From: Paraburkholderia acidipaludis NBRC 101816
GTDB lineage: Bacteria; Pseudomonadota; Gammaproteobacteria; Burkholderiales; Burkholderiaceae
Assembly (NCBI RefSeq): GCF_000684975.1
Contig: NZ_BAXZ01000008.1
Span: 1 to 64,000, forward strand
Direction of reading: 5' to 3'
DNA length: 64,000 bases
In this document: positions 35,074 to 44,012 of the stretch, in pieces
How the letters are laid out: every line of letters starts with the position of its first letter
Numbering within the stretch: position 1 is the stretch's first letter
The notes under the pieces: generated by a model
What the model was told of the DNA's origin: nothing
What the model saw: the letters and a program-made list of their open reading frames with translations, nothing else
Database searches by the model: none
Translations under genes and position numbers: made by a program

Positions 35074-36018
35074 TCAATGCGCGAAGCGGATGTCCAGCGC
35101 GCGCAGATACGTCTGCAACCCCGCATCCTGCAGCGGAATTACGTAAGCGGCCTCGCCTGATTCGTTGAAGTGGGCATGCCAGTAACCGGGCGGCGTGACG
35201 AACGCCATTCCCGGTGTCCAGTCCACCCGCTGCGGACTCACGATATTGCCCCCGGCATCCAGTTCCGTGCCCACGAGGGTATAGACGCCGGGCTTGCAAT
35301 CGGGAATGAAGTCGAGCGCGATCGACTGATGGCGATGCGGCTTCTGCGTGGTGCCTGCCGCGATCACGCCGAACATGGCCCACATCGTATGGGTCACGGT
35401 ACGCGTCTGCGGAAAGTGCGTATTGCCGAGCAGGATGCTTACGCGGTTGCGCTGCGCAGCACCGGGCGCGCGCGCCACCTCGTCGAGCTCGGCCTGCGCA
35501 CGCGCGGCAGGATAGAGCGTCGGCGCGAAGCGCGCGCGACCGAAGCCGGCTCCCAGATACGCGAGCAACGGCGCGTCGTTGACGTAATAGAGGCGCGCCG
35601 TCGAAACGGCCTCGATCCGCGCCTCGGCGCCGCCGGGCAGTGCGAAGAAGTCGCCCGTGCCGAACTCGAATGCCGCCTCCTTCTGCGTGACGACACCGGA
35701 GCCTTCCAGTACATAGCACACTTGAGAAGTGGCCTGCGGATTCAGGCGCACCGACTCGCCAGCCAGAATGCGCACGAAATGCGCAAGCAGCCCCGGACCG
35801 GTAGCCTGATAAGCACAGCCAAGCTCCGCCGATAGATCGAGCGGCACGACACGCGTGTGCCCGCTGTCGTATAGCGCGCCGGAAAACGTGTGGTACGGCA
35901 CCCGCGAAATCAGCTTTGCGCCGATCGGATTGGCGGACGACGTGTATTCGAAGTACTGAGCGTCGCATGTGACGGTCTCGTCGTCGAATGCGAGTGCGGG
36001 GTGCGTGATCGGGTTCAT
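35074..36018 (-). CDS. Bicupin protein, gentisate-dioxygenase-like
   Basis: A 314-residue two-cupin protein. The second cupin has TQKPHRHQSIALDFI and a closing PPGYWHAHFNE, giving metal-binding histidines; the first (FVRILAGESVRLNPQATSQVCYVLEGSGVV) lacks them. Overall shape resembles gentisate 1,2-dioxygenases and related ring-cleavage enzymes. The ATG at 36018 begins MNPITHPALAF. The divergent LysR gene at 36213 shares its promoter region and is the likely regulator. Substrate unknown. Confidence 0.8.
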   Translation of the reverse strand: MNPITHPALAFDDETVTCDAQYFEYTSSANPIGAKLISRVPYHTFSGALYDSGHTRVVPLDLSAELGCAYQATGPGLLAHFVRILAGESVRLNPQATSQVCYVLEGSGVVTQKEAAFEFGTGDFFALPGGAEARIEAVSTARLYYVNDAPLLAYLGAGFGRARFAPTLYPAARAQAELDEVARAPGAAQRNRVSILLGNTHFPQTRTVTHTMWAMFGVIAAGTTQKPHRHQSIALDFIPDCKPGVYTLVGTELDAGGNIVSPQRVDWTPGMAFVTPPGYWHAHFNESGEAAYVIPLQDAGLQTYLRALDIRFAH

Positions 36019-36212
36019 GGCAGCAGTCCTCGAAGATTGGGGGATACGCGCCGTGCGATCCTTGCACGGCGTCGCTGGATGCCACTATAGGTTTGAGCCG
36101 CGTGAGCCAGAACGGCCCGTTGCCGAAATCAGCTTTGCAGAAATGGGATAACCGGTGCGCGGGGATTGCCCGCTCCCGTACAATCGGCCGATATCCCCAG
36201 GGAGCGCTGCCC

Positions 36213-37148
36213 ATGGACTACTTCTCCGCCGTCCGCGCCTTTCTCCACGCGGCCGAACTCGGCAGCTTCAGTCAGGCCGCGGAGCGAACCGGCGTCAAAA
36301 CCTCCACCGTCTCGCGCCACATCAGCGAACTTGAACGCGATCTCGGCATCGCCCTCTTCAACCGCTCCACGCGCGGCCTCGTGCTCACCGAAGGCGGCCG
36401 GGTGTTTCGCGAACACGCGCACGAGGTCGTGCGTAGTCTCGATGAAGCGCGCGAGGCCGCGGCCTCATTGAACCGCTCGCCGCGCGGGCTCCTGCGCGTG
36501 ACGATGCCGGGGGCGTTCGGGCGGCGCCACATCGTGCGCCACCTGCCCGACTTCATGGACCGCTATCCGAAGATCGATATCGACTGCGTGATCACCGAAA
36601 GCGTACTCAACGTGATCGACGCCGGTATCGACCTCGCGATCCGCATTGGCGTGCTGCCCGATTCGCAATTGATGGCGCGCCAGCTCGCGCCGCATCGGCG
36701 TATCGTCTGCGCGAGCCCCAGCTATGTGGCGCAGCATGGCTCGCCGCGCGCACCCGACGACCTCGCACAGCACACGGCGCTGCGCTTTGCGCTCGCGCCC
36801 GACGACCGCTGGTTCCTCGTCAACCGCTCGCGAGCGAAGACTGAACGCCAGGAACAGGAAGCCGTCGTGCAACTGCAAGGCCGCCTGCGCGTAGACGACA
36901 CCGACGCGCTACTCGAGCTTGCCGTCGCCGGACGCGGCCTTGCCCTGCTGCCCGCGTGGGCAGCAGGCGCCGCAATCCGCGAAGGCCGCCTGATGCGCGT
37001 GCTGCCCGACTGGGAGGCACGGCCTGCGCGCGCCGAACCCGCCATCTGGGCGGTCTATCCGCCGAAAAAGACGGTGTCCTCGAAAGTGCGTGCATTCATC
37101 GACTTCTATACCGCGCTATACCGCCGCGAAGGCTATTGGGAGAGCTAA
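36213..37148 (+). CDS. LysR-family transcriptional regulator (divergent to bicupin gene)
   Basis: A 311-residue LysR protein of the CrgA/PecT-like group: MDYFSAVRAFLHAAELGSF, helix-turn-helix AAERTGVKTSTVSRHISELE, NRSTRGLVLTEGGRVF, then the effector domain (LLRVTMPGAFGRRHI, DLAIRIGVLPDSQLMARQL). CAGGGAGCGCTGCCC precedes the ATG at 36213. Divergent from the bicupin gene, about 195 bp apart, so probably its regulator. Confidence 0.93.
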   Translation: MDYFSAVRAFLHAAELGSFSQAAERTGVKTSTVSRHISELERDLGIALFNRSTRGLVLTEGGRVFREHAHEVVRSLDEAREAAASLNRSPRGLLRVTMPGAFGRRHIVRHLPDFMDRYPKIDIDCVITESVLNVIDAGIDLAIRIGVLPDSQLMARQLAPHRRIVCASPSYVAQHGSPRAPDDLAQHTALRFALAPDDRWFLVNRSRAKTERQEQEAVVQLQGRLRVDDTDALLELAVAGRGLALLPAWAAGAAIREGRLMRVLPDWEARPARAEPAIWAVYPPKKTVSSKVRAFIDFYTALYRREGYWES

Positions 37149-37272
37149 ATAGACGTTCGCTTTATTCGCCCCTAACCAGCGGGCATAAAATCGATCGACT
37201 GCCGCATATAACCTCGGAGACCGTGCCGCGATCTACTATGATGAATTCCAAACCCCGCACCAAAAAGCAGGT

Positions 37273-37527
37273 ATGGAAGATCGCACGCCGCACTGTTTCC
37301 TTGCGACGGGCGGCGTACCCTCGGGCGCACTGCAACCGGACGCCGACGAACAGATCGACCTCGAATTGCTGCCGCTCGCCAGCGTGCGGTCGCGACTGGT
37401 ATCTGGCGCACTCCTGAACAATGGACATCCGGCATGTGTGTTCTATGCGTTGATTCGGCTTGGCGTGCTCGACTGGACGGGTGCAAGGGAGCGGACCTAT
37501 GGCGGATACCGAGGTGATCCTGGTTGA
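37273..37527 (+). pseudogene. C-terminal remnant of a NUDIX hydrolase, overlapping idi
   Basis: This 84-codon frame reads FLATGGVPSGALQPDADEQI, then DLELLPLASVRSRLVSGALL, then HPACVFYALIRLGVLD, which looks like the C-terminal third of ADP-ribose-pyrophosphatase-type NUDIX proteins. The NUDIX box and the rest of the N-terminal part are absent, so it cannot be active. It has no ribosome site of its own and its end overlaps the idi start by 29 bp. I read it as a decayed gene whose tail now forms the idi leader; a short functional protein is less likely. Confidence 0.45.
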
Positions 37528-38035
37528 CGAACACGACCACCAACTGGGCACGATGGAAAAGCTCGCGGCACATCGGCAAGGCCGGCTGCATCGGGCGATC
37601 TCCGTGTACGTGTTCAACTCGCGCGACGAATTGCTGCTGCAACGGCGCGCCGCCGGCAAATATCACTGCGGCGGCCTGTGGACCAATACCTGCTGCGGAC
37701 ATCCGCTGCCGGGCGAGCGGACTGTCGATGCCGCGCAGCGAAGGCTCCTGGAAGAAATGGGCCTCGCCTGCGATCTGACCGAAGCGTTCGAGTTCAGCTA
37801 CCGCGCGATGCTGCCGGGCGGACTCGTCGAGCATGAGTACGGTCATATCTTCTTTGGACGCTCGGACGGCGGACCGGTGCTTGCCCCCGACGAAGCCGAC
37901 GCTTTCAGCTATCAATCGATCGACAAGATCCACCGCAGCTTTCTGCACGCCCCGCAAGCGTGGACGCCCGGGTTCCAGCTCGTATTCCCGACCTTGTTGG
38001 CGCACTTGCCGCCGTTGAGCGCGCCGCACTCGTAG
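37499..38035 (+). CDS. idi: Isopentenyl-diphosphate delta-isomerase, type I
   Basis: A 178-residue NUDIX-fold enzyme interconverting isopentenyl and dimethylallyl diphosphate, supplying isoprenoids. Active-site motifs are GGLWTNTCCGHPLPGE (with the catalytic Cys) and AQRRLLEEMG; the metal/glutamate site is VEHEYGHIFFG. AAGGGAGCGGACCT precedes the ATG at 37499. Length is right for E. coli-type Idi. Its presence fits the hopanoid genes 3 kb upstream, although they are not one operon. Confidence 0.94.
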   Translation: MADTEVILVDEHDHQLGTMEKLAAHRQGRLHRAISVYVFNSRDELLLQRRAAGKYHCGGLWTNTCCGHPLPGERTVDAAQRRLLEEMGLACDLTEAFEFSYRAMLPGGLVEHEYGHIFFGRSDGGPVLAPDEADAFSYQSIDKIHRSFLHAPQAWTPGFQLVFPTLLAHLPPLSAPHS

Positions 38036-38066
38036 AACGCGAGCGGCCCGCCGGGTGTGTTAGCGG

Positions 38067-38094
38067 CGACATCGTCAATTCCATGACGATGTCG
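38067..38094. terminator. Hairpin between convergent idi and lytic transglycosylase genes
   Basis: CGACATCGTCA, loop ATTCCA, TGACGATGTCG is a perfect 11-bp stem placed 31 bp after idi and 19 bp beyond the stop of the convergent gene. There is no strong T run, so efficiency is uncertain. Confidence 0.55.
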
Positions 38095-38113
38095 TCCGGG
38101 AATGCAGTGCGTC

Positions 38114-38623
38114 TCAGTGCGCCGGCTGCAGCAGCCCCCAGGCAACGAGAATCGCCTGGATGCTGCGCGCGTAGGCGTCGCGCTCGCGCGGCGATTCCGA
38201 GTGGTAAGCGCCGATCGCGCGCCAGGTGTTGCCGTAGCGCACCATTTTCTGCTTGAGCAGCCAAGCGGCCACGTAGATGTTCACGCACGGGTCGGTCAGT
38301 GCGCGGCTCGGTATGCCCTGGCGGGCGAGGTCCGAGAAATGGACCGAGTTGATCTGCAACTGCCCCACATCGATCGAGCCGTTGGCGTTGCGGTTGATAG
38401 CCGTCGCATCGCCCTTCGACTCGCGCCACGCCACCGCACGCAGGACGAGCGGATTGACGCCCTGATAGGCGCCGGCCTTCTCGAAGCAGTCGTCGGCGAC
38501 CGTAGCCGCGCTTGCCGGCGACGAACCCAGCGCCGCCCACGCGGCACACACCATACACACGGCGCGCGCGCGATCGGCCCAATGCCGCGAACGGCGTGTC
38601 TTGAGGTTAGCGGGCACGGGCAT
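38114..38623 (-). CDS. Lytic transglycosylase, VirB1/IagB-like
   Basis: A 169-residue exported SLT-domain protein that cuts peptidoglycan locally, as needed for assembly of secretion systems or pili. Signal region AVCMVCAAWAALGSSPASA. The SLT fold shows LRAVAWRESKGDATAINRN (catalytic Glu in WRESKG), GSIDVGQLQINSVHF, and NIYVAAWLLKQKMVRYGNTW then AIGAYHS. AAAGGAACGACTC precedes the ATG at 38623; an earlier ATG at 38650 overlaps the upstream stop (ATGA). It is the last of three genes in one direction; no secretion apparatus is visible nearby. Confidence 0.88.
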   Translation of the reverse strand: MPVPANLKTRRSRHWADRARAVCMVCAAWAALGSSPASAATVADDCFEKAGAYQGVNPLVLRAVAWRESKGDATAINRNANGSIDVGQLQINSVHFSDLARQGIPSRALTDPCVNIYVAAWLLKQKMVRYGNTWRAIGAYHSESPRERDAYARSIQAILVAWGLLQPAH

Positions 38624-38646
38624 GAGTCGTTCCTTTGTGGCGCGCG

Positions 38647-39006
38647 TCATCGCGCCAGCGCGACATCGAGCTGGCGCTCGACGTCCTGCAAATAGGCGCG
38701 CGATTCGTCCGACACCACGAGATGCGGCGAAGGCGCAGTGCAATGGCACTCGGGGTGGCGCGATTTCTTCCCGTGCTTCGCGGTGTGGCGGGTAGCCGGG
38801 GCCGCCTCGTCATCGTCGTCGCTGGTGGGCGGCGGCAGCATGGCGAGCGTCGGCAACGGCGGATAAACCTTGTCCGTGGCAGCAGGTGCGGCGGTGGGTA
38901 CGGTGCCGGCAGCGGGCTGCACGGAAGCGCTCGCGCTCGACGATGCGGCATACGCAGTCGATGCCAATGAAACCGATATCGTAAGGAAAACGAAGGAAAA
39001 GCGCAT
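38647..39006 (-). CDS. Small secreted protein of unknown function
   Basis: A 119-residue protein with a clear Sec signal (MRFSFVFLTISVSLASTAYA), an Ala/Pro/Thr-rich linker, an acidic run DDDDEAAPA, a basic stretch KHGKKSRHPE with two cysteines (ECHC), and a C-terminal helix SRAYLQDVERQLDVAL. No family was recognised. It begins 4 bp after the stop of the lipoprotein gene and overlaps the transglycosylase gene region, so it belongs to the same operon. Confidence 0.6.
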   Translation of the reverse strand: MRFSFVFLTISVSLASTAYAASSSASASVQPAAGTVPTAAPAATDKVYPPLPTLAMLPPPTSDDDDEAAPATRHTAKHGKKSRHPECHCTAPSPHLVVSDESRAYLQDVERQLDVALAR

Positions 39007-39010
39007 CGCG

Positions 39011-39388
39011 TCAGCCCCCCGCTTGCTGCGGCTTGATCGACACGCTGTACGTCTGGCCCGCACCGGCGGTCAGGTTTTCAAGCGTCAGTCTGCTCGCCTC
39101 CTGCGGCGGCACCCCCTTCCAGATTGCCTGATTGAGGTACGGCAGATCCTGTCCCAGTGCCGTCACACGGATCACCGTCGGCTGCTTTTGCGCAGCCGCC
39201 AGCGCGCCCGCCTTCGCGAGCACGGCGCTCAGTTGCGGATCGCGCGCGCCCAGCGCGTCGGCAGGAATGTTGAAGTGCATGATCTCGTTCGACGCCTGCG
39301 TTTTGGCCGCCTGCGCCGTATTGGCCTGCTGCAGCTGGGCGCAGCCGGTAACGGCCAGCAGAGCGAGTAAGAACAAGGCCCGTTTCAC
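39011..39388 (-). CDS. Small lipoprotein, first gene of the transglycosylase operon
   Basis: A 125-residue lipoprotein starting at GTG 39388, which has an excellent GGAGGGGCTGGAC ribosome site. The signal RALFLLALLAVTGCAQLQQ ends in a lipobox with Cys. The mature part has NEIMHFNIPADALGARDPQL and IRVTALGQDLPYLNQAIWKG. It resembles small outer-membrane lipoproteins of pilus or type IV secretion loci, but I could not place it in a named family. Operon with the secreted protein and the transglycosylase. Confidence 0.65.
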   Translation of the reverse strand: MKRALFLLALLAVTGCAQLQQANTAQAAKTQASNEIMHFNIPADALGARDPQLSAVLAKAGALAAAQKQPTVIRVTALGQDLPYLNQAIWKGVPPQEASRLTLENLTAGAGQTYSVSIKPQQAGG

Positions 39389-39691
39389 GTCCAGCCCCTC
39401 CAGGATTTCATGGCTATGTGCGCGTTTTCGGCTCGATCCCCGGCCAACTTGATACCCGTTCAGCAAACGTTTGCGAAACAGGAAGACTTCCCTCACGAGG
39501 TCGCCTTCGGGAGAAAACCGCTGCGCGACGCGCCCGCAATCGCGCAGAGAACTGCCTCGTCGCTATGCCGGATAACGGAGCCCTCGGCGCAGGCCCGACA
39601 ACGGTTTACGTCTGACGAATGGGCTGCCGCAGCGCGCTCGCCGATACCGCCGGTGGTACGATGCAGGCCAGCCTTTAACCGATGTTTATGC
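39389..39691. other. Gene-free 303-bp divergent promoter region
   Basis: Separates the lipoprotein operon (minus) from a LysR gene (plus). An open frame continuous with the LysR gene crosses part of it but has no regulator-like sequence before 39692. No clear promoter hexamers were assigned. Confidence 0.4.
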
Positions 39692-40585
39692 ATGGCGCGA
39701 GACAACCTCAACGATCTGCAGGCGTTTGTCCTTGTCGCCCGCGAGAAAAGTTTCACCCGCGCGGCGGCGCAGCTGGGCGTCTCGCAACCGGCGTTGAGCC
39801 ACACGATCCGCTCGCTCGAAGCGCGGCTCGGCGTACGCCTGCTTACCCGCACGACGCGCAGCGTCTCCACCACCGAAGCCGGCGACCGCCTGCTGCAAAC
39901 GGTGGCGCCGCGCATCGAGGAGATCGAAGCGGAGCTCGACGCCGTTAGCGAGTTGCGCGACAAGCCGTCGGGCACCGTGCGGATCACGGCAACCGACTAT
40001 GCGATCCAGACCGTCCTGCTGCCCAGACTATCCGGACTACTGAACAAATACCCGGACATCAGGATCGAGTTCGTCACCGATTACGGGCTTTCGGACATCG
40101 TCGCGCAGCGTTACGACATCGGCGTGCGGCTTGGCGACCAGGTCGCGAAAGACATGATTGCGGCGCGCATCGCGCCCGACATGCGGCTCGCCATCGTCGG
40201 CGCGCCAGCCTATCTCACACGTCGCGGCATGCCGAAGACGCCGCAGGCACTCGTCGACCACGACTGCATCGCCCTGCGCCTGCCCACGCACGGCGGCCTC
40301 TACGCGTGGGAACTCCGCAAAGGTCGGCGCAGCTTGCAGGTGCGCGTGGAAGGCCAACTGGTCTTCAACGGCATCTATCCCATGGTGGACGCGGCGCTGG
40401 CCGGTCACGGCCTCGCCTACGTGCCGGAGGACCTCGTGGCGCCGCTCGTCGCGGCGGGACGCCTCGCGTGGGTGCTCGAAGACTGGTTCCCCACGTTTCC
40501 CGGCTTCCATGTCTACTATCCCAGCCGCCGCCAGCATTCGCGCGCACTCGCGCTCGTGGTCGAGGCCCTGAGATACCGCGTCTGA
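39692..40585 (+). CDS. LysR-family transcriptional regulator (upstream of aldo/keto reductase)
   Basis: A 297-residue LysR protein: LQAFVLVAREKSFTRAAAQL, VSQPALSHTIRSLEARLG, LTRTTRSVSTTEAG in the DNA-binding half, then an effector domain including VRITATDYAIQTVLLPRLSG and IRIEFVTDYGLSDIVAQRYD. The ATG at 39692 gives the usual family start. It precedes the aldo/keto reductase gene by 162 bp in the same direction and is its probable regulator. Confidence 0.93.
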   Translation: MARDNLNDLQAFVLVAREKSFTRAAAQLGVSQPALSHTIRSLEARLGVRLLTRTTRSVSTTEAGDRLLQTVAPRIEEIEAELDAVSELRDKPSGTVRITATDYAIQTVLLPRLSGLLNKYPDIRIEFVTDYGLSDIVAQRYDIGVRLGDQVAKDMIAARIAPDMRLAIVGAPAYLTRRGMPKTPQALVDHDCIALRLPTHGGLYAWELRKGRRSLQVRVEGQLVFNGIYPMVDAALAGHGLAYVPEDLVAPLVAAGRLAWVLEDWFPTFPGFHVYYPSRRQHSRALALVVEALRYRV

Positions 40586-40747
40586 CCGGCATCGGGCGGT
40601 CACGGACCGTACCGCATTGATCAATACGATTTATAAGTGCATGCGGCCCCGGGGCCTTTATCCGCGCGCGCGAACGTATTCAAATAGCGGTGGAGGCAAC
40701 ATGCCCGCCCTTTTGGGATCACGAATCACGAAAACGGAGTGCAACGA

Positions 40748-41752
40748 ATGGACTATCGCTACCTGGGCCGCAGCGCCCTGAAGGTATCGCCGCTCTGTCT
40801 GGGCGCCATGATGTTCGGCGGAGAGACGGACGAGCCAACCGCAAAGCGCATCATCGACAAGGCGTTCGATCAGGGCATCAACTTCATCGATACCGCCGAC
40901 GTGTATCACGCCGGACGCTCGGAAGAAGTCGTGGGCCGCGCCGTGAGCGCGCGCCGCGACAACTGGGTCATCGCGACAAAGTTCGGATTCCCGACCACCC
41001 AGGGTCCGAACGAGCAGGGACAATCGCGCAAATGGATCATGCAGTCGGTCGAAACGAGTCTGAGACGGCTCGGCACCGATTACATCGACGTCCTGTACTT
41101 CCACCGCGCGCTGCCCGGCCTGCCGCTGGAAGAAGGCGTGCGCGCCGTGGCCGACCTGATCCGCCAGGGGAAGGTCCGCTACTTCGGCGTATCCAATTTT
41201 CGCGGCTGGCGTATTGCCGAAGTTGCGCGCATTGCGGACCAGCTAGGCATCGACCGCCCCGTGGCAAGCGAGCCGCTCTACAACATGGTCGACCGTACCG
41301 CGGAAATCGAGCAGCTCCCCGCCGCGGCGCACTACGGTGTGGGCGTGGTCTCGTACAGCCCGCTCGCGCGCGGCGTGCTGACCGGCAAGTACGCCACCGA
41401 CGGCGCGCCGCCCGCGGATTCGCGCGCGGGCCGCGGCGACCGGCGCATCCATCAGACCGAATGGCGCCCCGAATCGCTCGCCGTTGCGCAAAAACTGATC
41501 GCGCACGCCGCGGCGCGCGGCACCACACCCGTTGCGTTCGCGCTGGCGTGGGTGCTCCACAACCGGCTGATCAGCGCGACCATCGCGGGGCCGCGCACCG
41601 AGGCGCAGTGGGACAGTTACATGAAGGCGCTCGAACTGAAACTCGACGCGGCCGACGAGCGATTCGTCGATGCCCTCGTTCCGCCGGGGCACGCCTCGAC
41701 GCCGGGCTATACGGATCCGGGCTACCCTATCGAAGGGCGCGTCACGGCTTGA
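40748..41752 (+). CDS. Aldo/keto reductase (Tas/YajO-like)
   Basis: A 334-residue NADPH-dependent reductase with the full catalytic set: Asp and Tyr in GINFIDTADVYHAG, Lys in VIATKFG, His in DVLYFHR. Further family motifs: GKVRYFGVSNFRGW, GVGVVSYSPLARGVLTGKY, and the cofactor region ATIAGPRTEAQWD. ATG 40748 is preferred to GTG 40739 because GGAGTGCAACGA gives correct spacing. Substrate unknown. Confidence 0.93.
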   Translation: MDYRYLGRSALKVSPLCLGAMMFGGETDEPTAKRIIDKAFDQGINFIDTADVYHAGRSEEVVGRAVSARRDNWVIATKFGFPTTQGPNEQGQSRKWIMQSVETSLRRLGTDYIDVLYFHRALPGLPLEEGVRAVADLIRQGKVRYFGVSNFRGWRIAEVARIADQLGIDRPVASEPLYNMVDRTAEIEQLPAAAHYGVGVVSYSPLARGVLTGKYATDGAPPADSRAGRGDRRIHQTEWRPESLAVAQKLIAHAAARGTTPVAFALAWVLHNRLISATIAGPRTEAQWDSYMKALELKLDAADERFVDALVPPGHASTPGYTDPGYPIEGRVTA

Positions 41753-41766
41753 GGCCGTCCGTCTCC

Positions 41767-43821
41767 TCAGCCCGCCGCGGCCTGCTGGAGACTCGCGACG
41801 TCGAGCGAAAGCTGGCCGCTCGCGACGATCTGGCTGAGCGGCGCCGGCCGGCCCAGCAGGAAACCCTGCACTTCATCGCAACCTTCGCCGGCAAGCAGCG
41901 CGAGCTGGTCGTGGGTCTCGATGCCCTCGGCCAGCACCGGAATGCCGAGGCTCTTGCCGAGCGCCAGCACGGCGCGAATGATCGCCGTGGTCTGGCGGTT
42001 CGATTCGGTCTCCCGAACGAACGACTGGTCGAGCTTGATCTTGTCGAACGGGAACGAGCGCAGCGTATCGAGCGACGAATAACCCGTGCCGAAATCGTCC
42101 AGCGCCACGCTCACGCCAAGCGACTTGATTTCCTGCAGCACCTTCAGCGAACGCTCGCGGTCGGCGAAGATCGTCGACTCGGTCAGCTCCAGTTCCAGCC
42201 GCGCGGGCGCAAGACCCGTCTCGCGCAGCACGTCCTCGACGAGCTTCGGCAGGTCCGCATGGGCGAACTGCACCGGCGAAAGATTCACCGCCACCTTGTA
42301 CGGCGGCGTCCACGAGACCGCGCGCGAACACGCCTCGCGCAGCACCCAGGCGCCAATGTTGAGGATCAGGCCATTCTCCTCGGCGATCGGGATGAATTCG
42401 GAGGGCGGCACGAAGCCGCGGCGCGGATGCTCCCAGCGCAGGAGCGCTTCGTAGCCGCAGATCTCGCCGCTCGAAACCGAGGTCTGCACCTGGTAGTGAA
42501 CGCTGAGTTCGTGACGCGACAGTGCATCGCGCAGATCGGCGGCCAGCGTGCGGCGCGCTCGCGCGATCTCGTCCATCGCGGGCTCGTAGAAGCACACCGC
42601 GTGCGTGAGGTCCGCCTTTGCGCGGTACATCGCGAGGTCGGCATTATTGATGAGCACCGACTTCGTCGTGGCGTCGTCGGGATAGACCGCCACGCCCAGG
42701 CTCGCGCCCGAAACGACTTCCCAGTCGTCGTAGCGGATCGTCCGGAACAATGCCGTCTCCAGACGCCCGAGGAATTCGGCCAGATCGTCGCGCGTGCCGA
42801 AGCGCTTGACCGCCACGAATTCGTCGCCGCCCACGCGCGCCACGAATTCGCCTTCGCCCACGAGACTCGAGAGCCGCCGCGCGAGAATGCGCAGCACCTC
42901 ATCGCCCGCGTGGTGGCCGCGCAGGTCGTTGATCTCCTTGAAGCGGTTCAGGTCGATGCCGATCAGCGCGACCTTGCCCTGCTCCGCCTGCGCGCGCGCG
43001 AGCTCCAGGTCGAGCCGCTCGTTGAAGCTCGCGCGGTTGGGCAAGCCGGTGAGCATGTCGCTCATCGCCATCACCCGCAGATGTTCGACGGATTCCGCGC
43101 GCACGGAGTCGTCGAGCAGGAAGCTCACGAGCCCCGCGCCCGCAATGATGAACGCCATGCCGGCCACCGCGAGCGCCAGCGCGTGAAGCGCGGACGGATT
43201 GGAGAACGAGCCGGGGATCGTCATGGGCACGACCTCGAAGGCCGTCATGCCGGTGAAGTGCAGTGCGGCAATGCCGGCCGCGAGCAGCGCCGACATCGAA
43301 AGCGCGGAGCCCGGCCCGCGCGACGCCGCATGCTGCAGCGCCCACGCGGCGAAGCCGACCGAAAGCACGATGGAGGCGACGAGATACGTCTGGTTCCAGC
43401 TGACGGCCCCCTCGACGCGGTACGCCAGCATGCCGGTGTAGTGCATGAGCGCCACGGCGAGCCCGAGCACCGCGCCGCCCAAAGCGGGCGCGACCCGCCT
43501 CCAGCGGCTCGTGGCAATGGCGAAGCCCGCGAGACTGCCGGCCAGCGCGATGAACAGCGAGTCGATGGTCAGCACCGGATCGAACGCCACGGGCACGCCC
43601 GGCTCGAAACCGAGTATGGCGACGAAATGCGTGCACCAGATCGCAACGGCGGAGGAGATGCTCGCGAGGAAGATCCAGCCGGCGCGCTGCATGCCGGTTG
43701 AAGCGAACGCGCGCAGTGCGAGCCGCGCGGTGACCCACGACCCCGCCCCGCATATCAATACGGCGATCAGGACGATCCAGGGATTGTGCTTCCCGACGAT
43801 ACAGCCCAGCACGGTCATCAC
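41767..43821 (-). CDS. MHYT-GGDEF-EAL membrane cyclic-di-GMP signalling protein
   Basis: A 684-residue inner-membrane protein. Residues 1-235 form a seven-helix MHYT sensor with CTHF (63-66), MHYT (126-129) and LHFT (187-190), thought to bind copper and sense O2, CO or NO. A GGDEF domain (about 245-410) has an intact GGDEF at 331-335 but no RxxD inhibitory site before it. The EAL domain has YEALLRW (EAL 458-460), AVNLSPVQF, LELTES, DDFGTGYSS, KLDQSFV, AEGIE and QGFLLGRP, all catalytic residues kept. Both synthesis and breakdown of c-di-GMP are possible. Confidence 0.95.
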   Translation of the reverse strand: MMTVLGCIVGKHNPWIVLIAVLICGAGSWVTARLALRAFASTGMQRAGWIFLASISSAVAIWCTHFVAILGFEPGVPVAFDPVLTIDSLFIALAGSLAGFAIATSRWRRVAPALGGAVLGLAVALMHYTGMLAYRVEGAVSWNQTYLVASIVLSVGFAAWALQHAASRGPGSALSMSALLAAGIAALHFTGMTAFEVVPMTIPGSFSNPSALHALALAVAGMAFIIAGAGLVSFLLDDSVRAESVEHLRVMAMSDMLTGLPNRASFNERLDLELARAQAEQGKVALIGIDLNRFKEINDLRGHHAGDEVLRILARRLSSLVGEGEFVARVGGDEFVAVKRFGTRDDLAEFLGRLETALFRTIRYDDWEVVSGASLGVAVYPDDATTKSVLINNADLAMYRAKADLTHAVCFYEPAMDEIARARRTLAADLRDALSRHELSVHYQVQTSVSSGEICGYEALLRWEHPRRGFVPPSEFIPIAEENGLILNIGAWVLREACSRAVSWTPPYKVAVNLSPVQFAHADLPKLVEDVLRETGLAPARLELELTESTIFADRERSLKVLQEIKSLGVSVALDDFGTGYSSLDTLRSFPFDKIKLDQSFVRETESNRQTTAIIRAVLALGKSLGIPVLAEGIETHDQLALLAGEGCDEVQGFLLGRPAPLSQIVASGQLSLDVASLQQAAAG

Positions 43822-44012
43822 TGTCGGCTCTCCTTATTGGCCCTGTCATTGCCACCCCGCGGCGGCTGCACGATAGCATGAGCCGCACCGCAACAGGTAG
43901 AGCATTCATGCAGCAGCGCCGGCCTGCTCGCATTCGTATCGAACGCGGGGCGGATTCAATAGAATCGGACACCTACGCAGACCCGGTGCAACTCGGCGAA
44001 ATTGAGGGCCAC

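Noticed and set aside
40690..43701. Plus-strand open frame of about 1000 codons
   Set aside because: It crosses the aldo/keto reductase in the wrong frame and then runs antisense to the MHYT-GGDEF-EAL gene; no domain matches.
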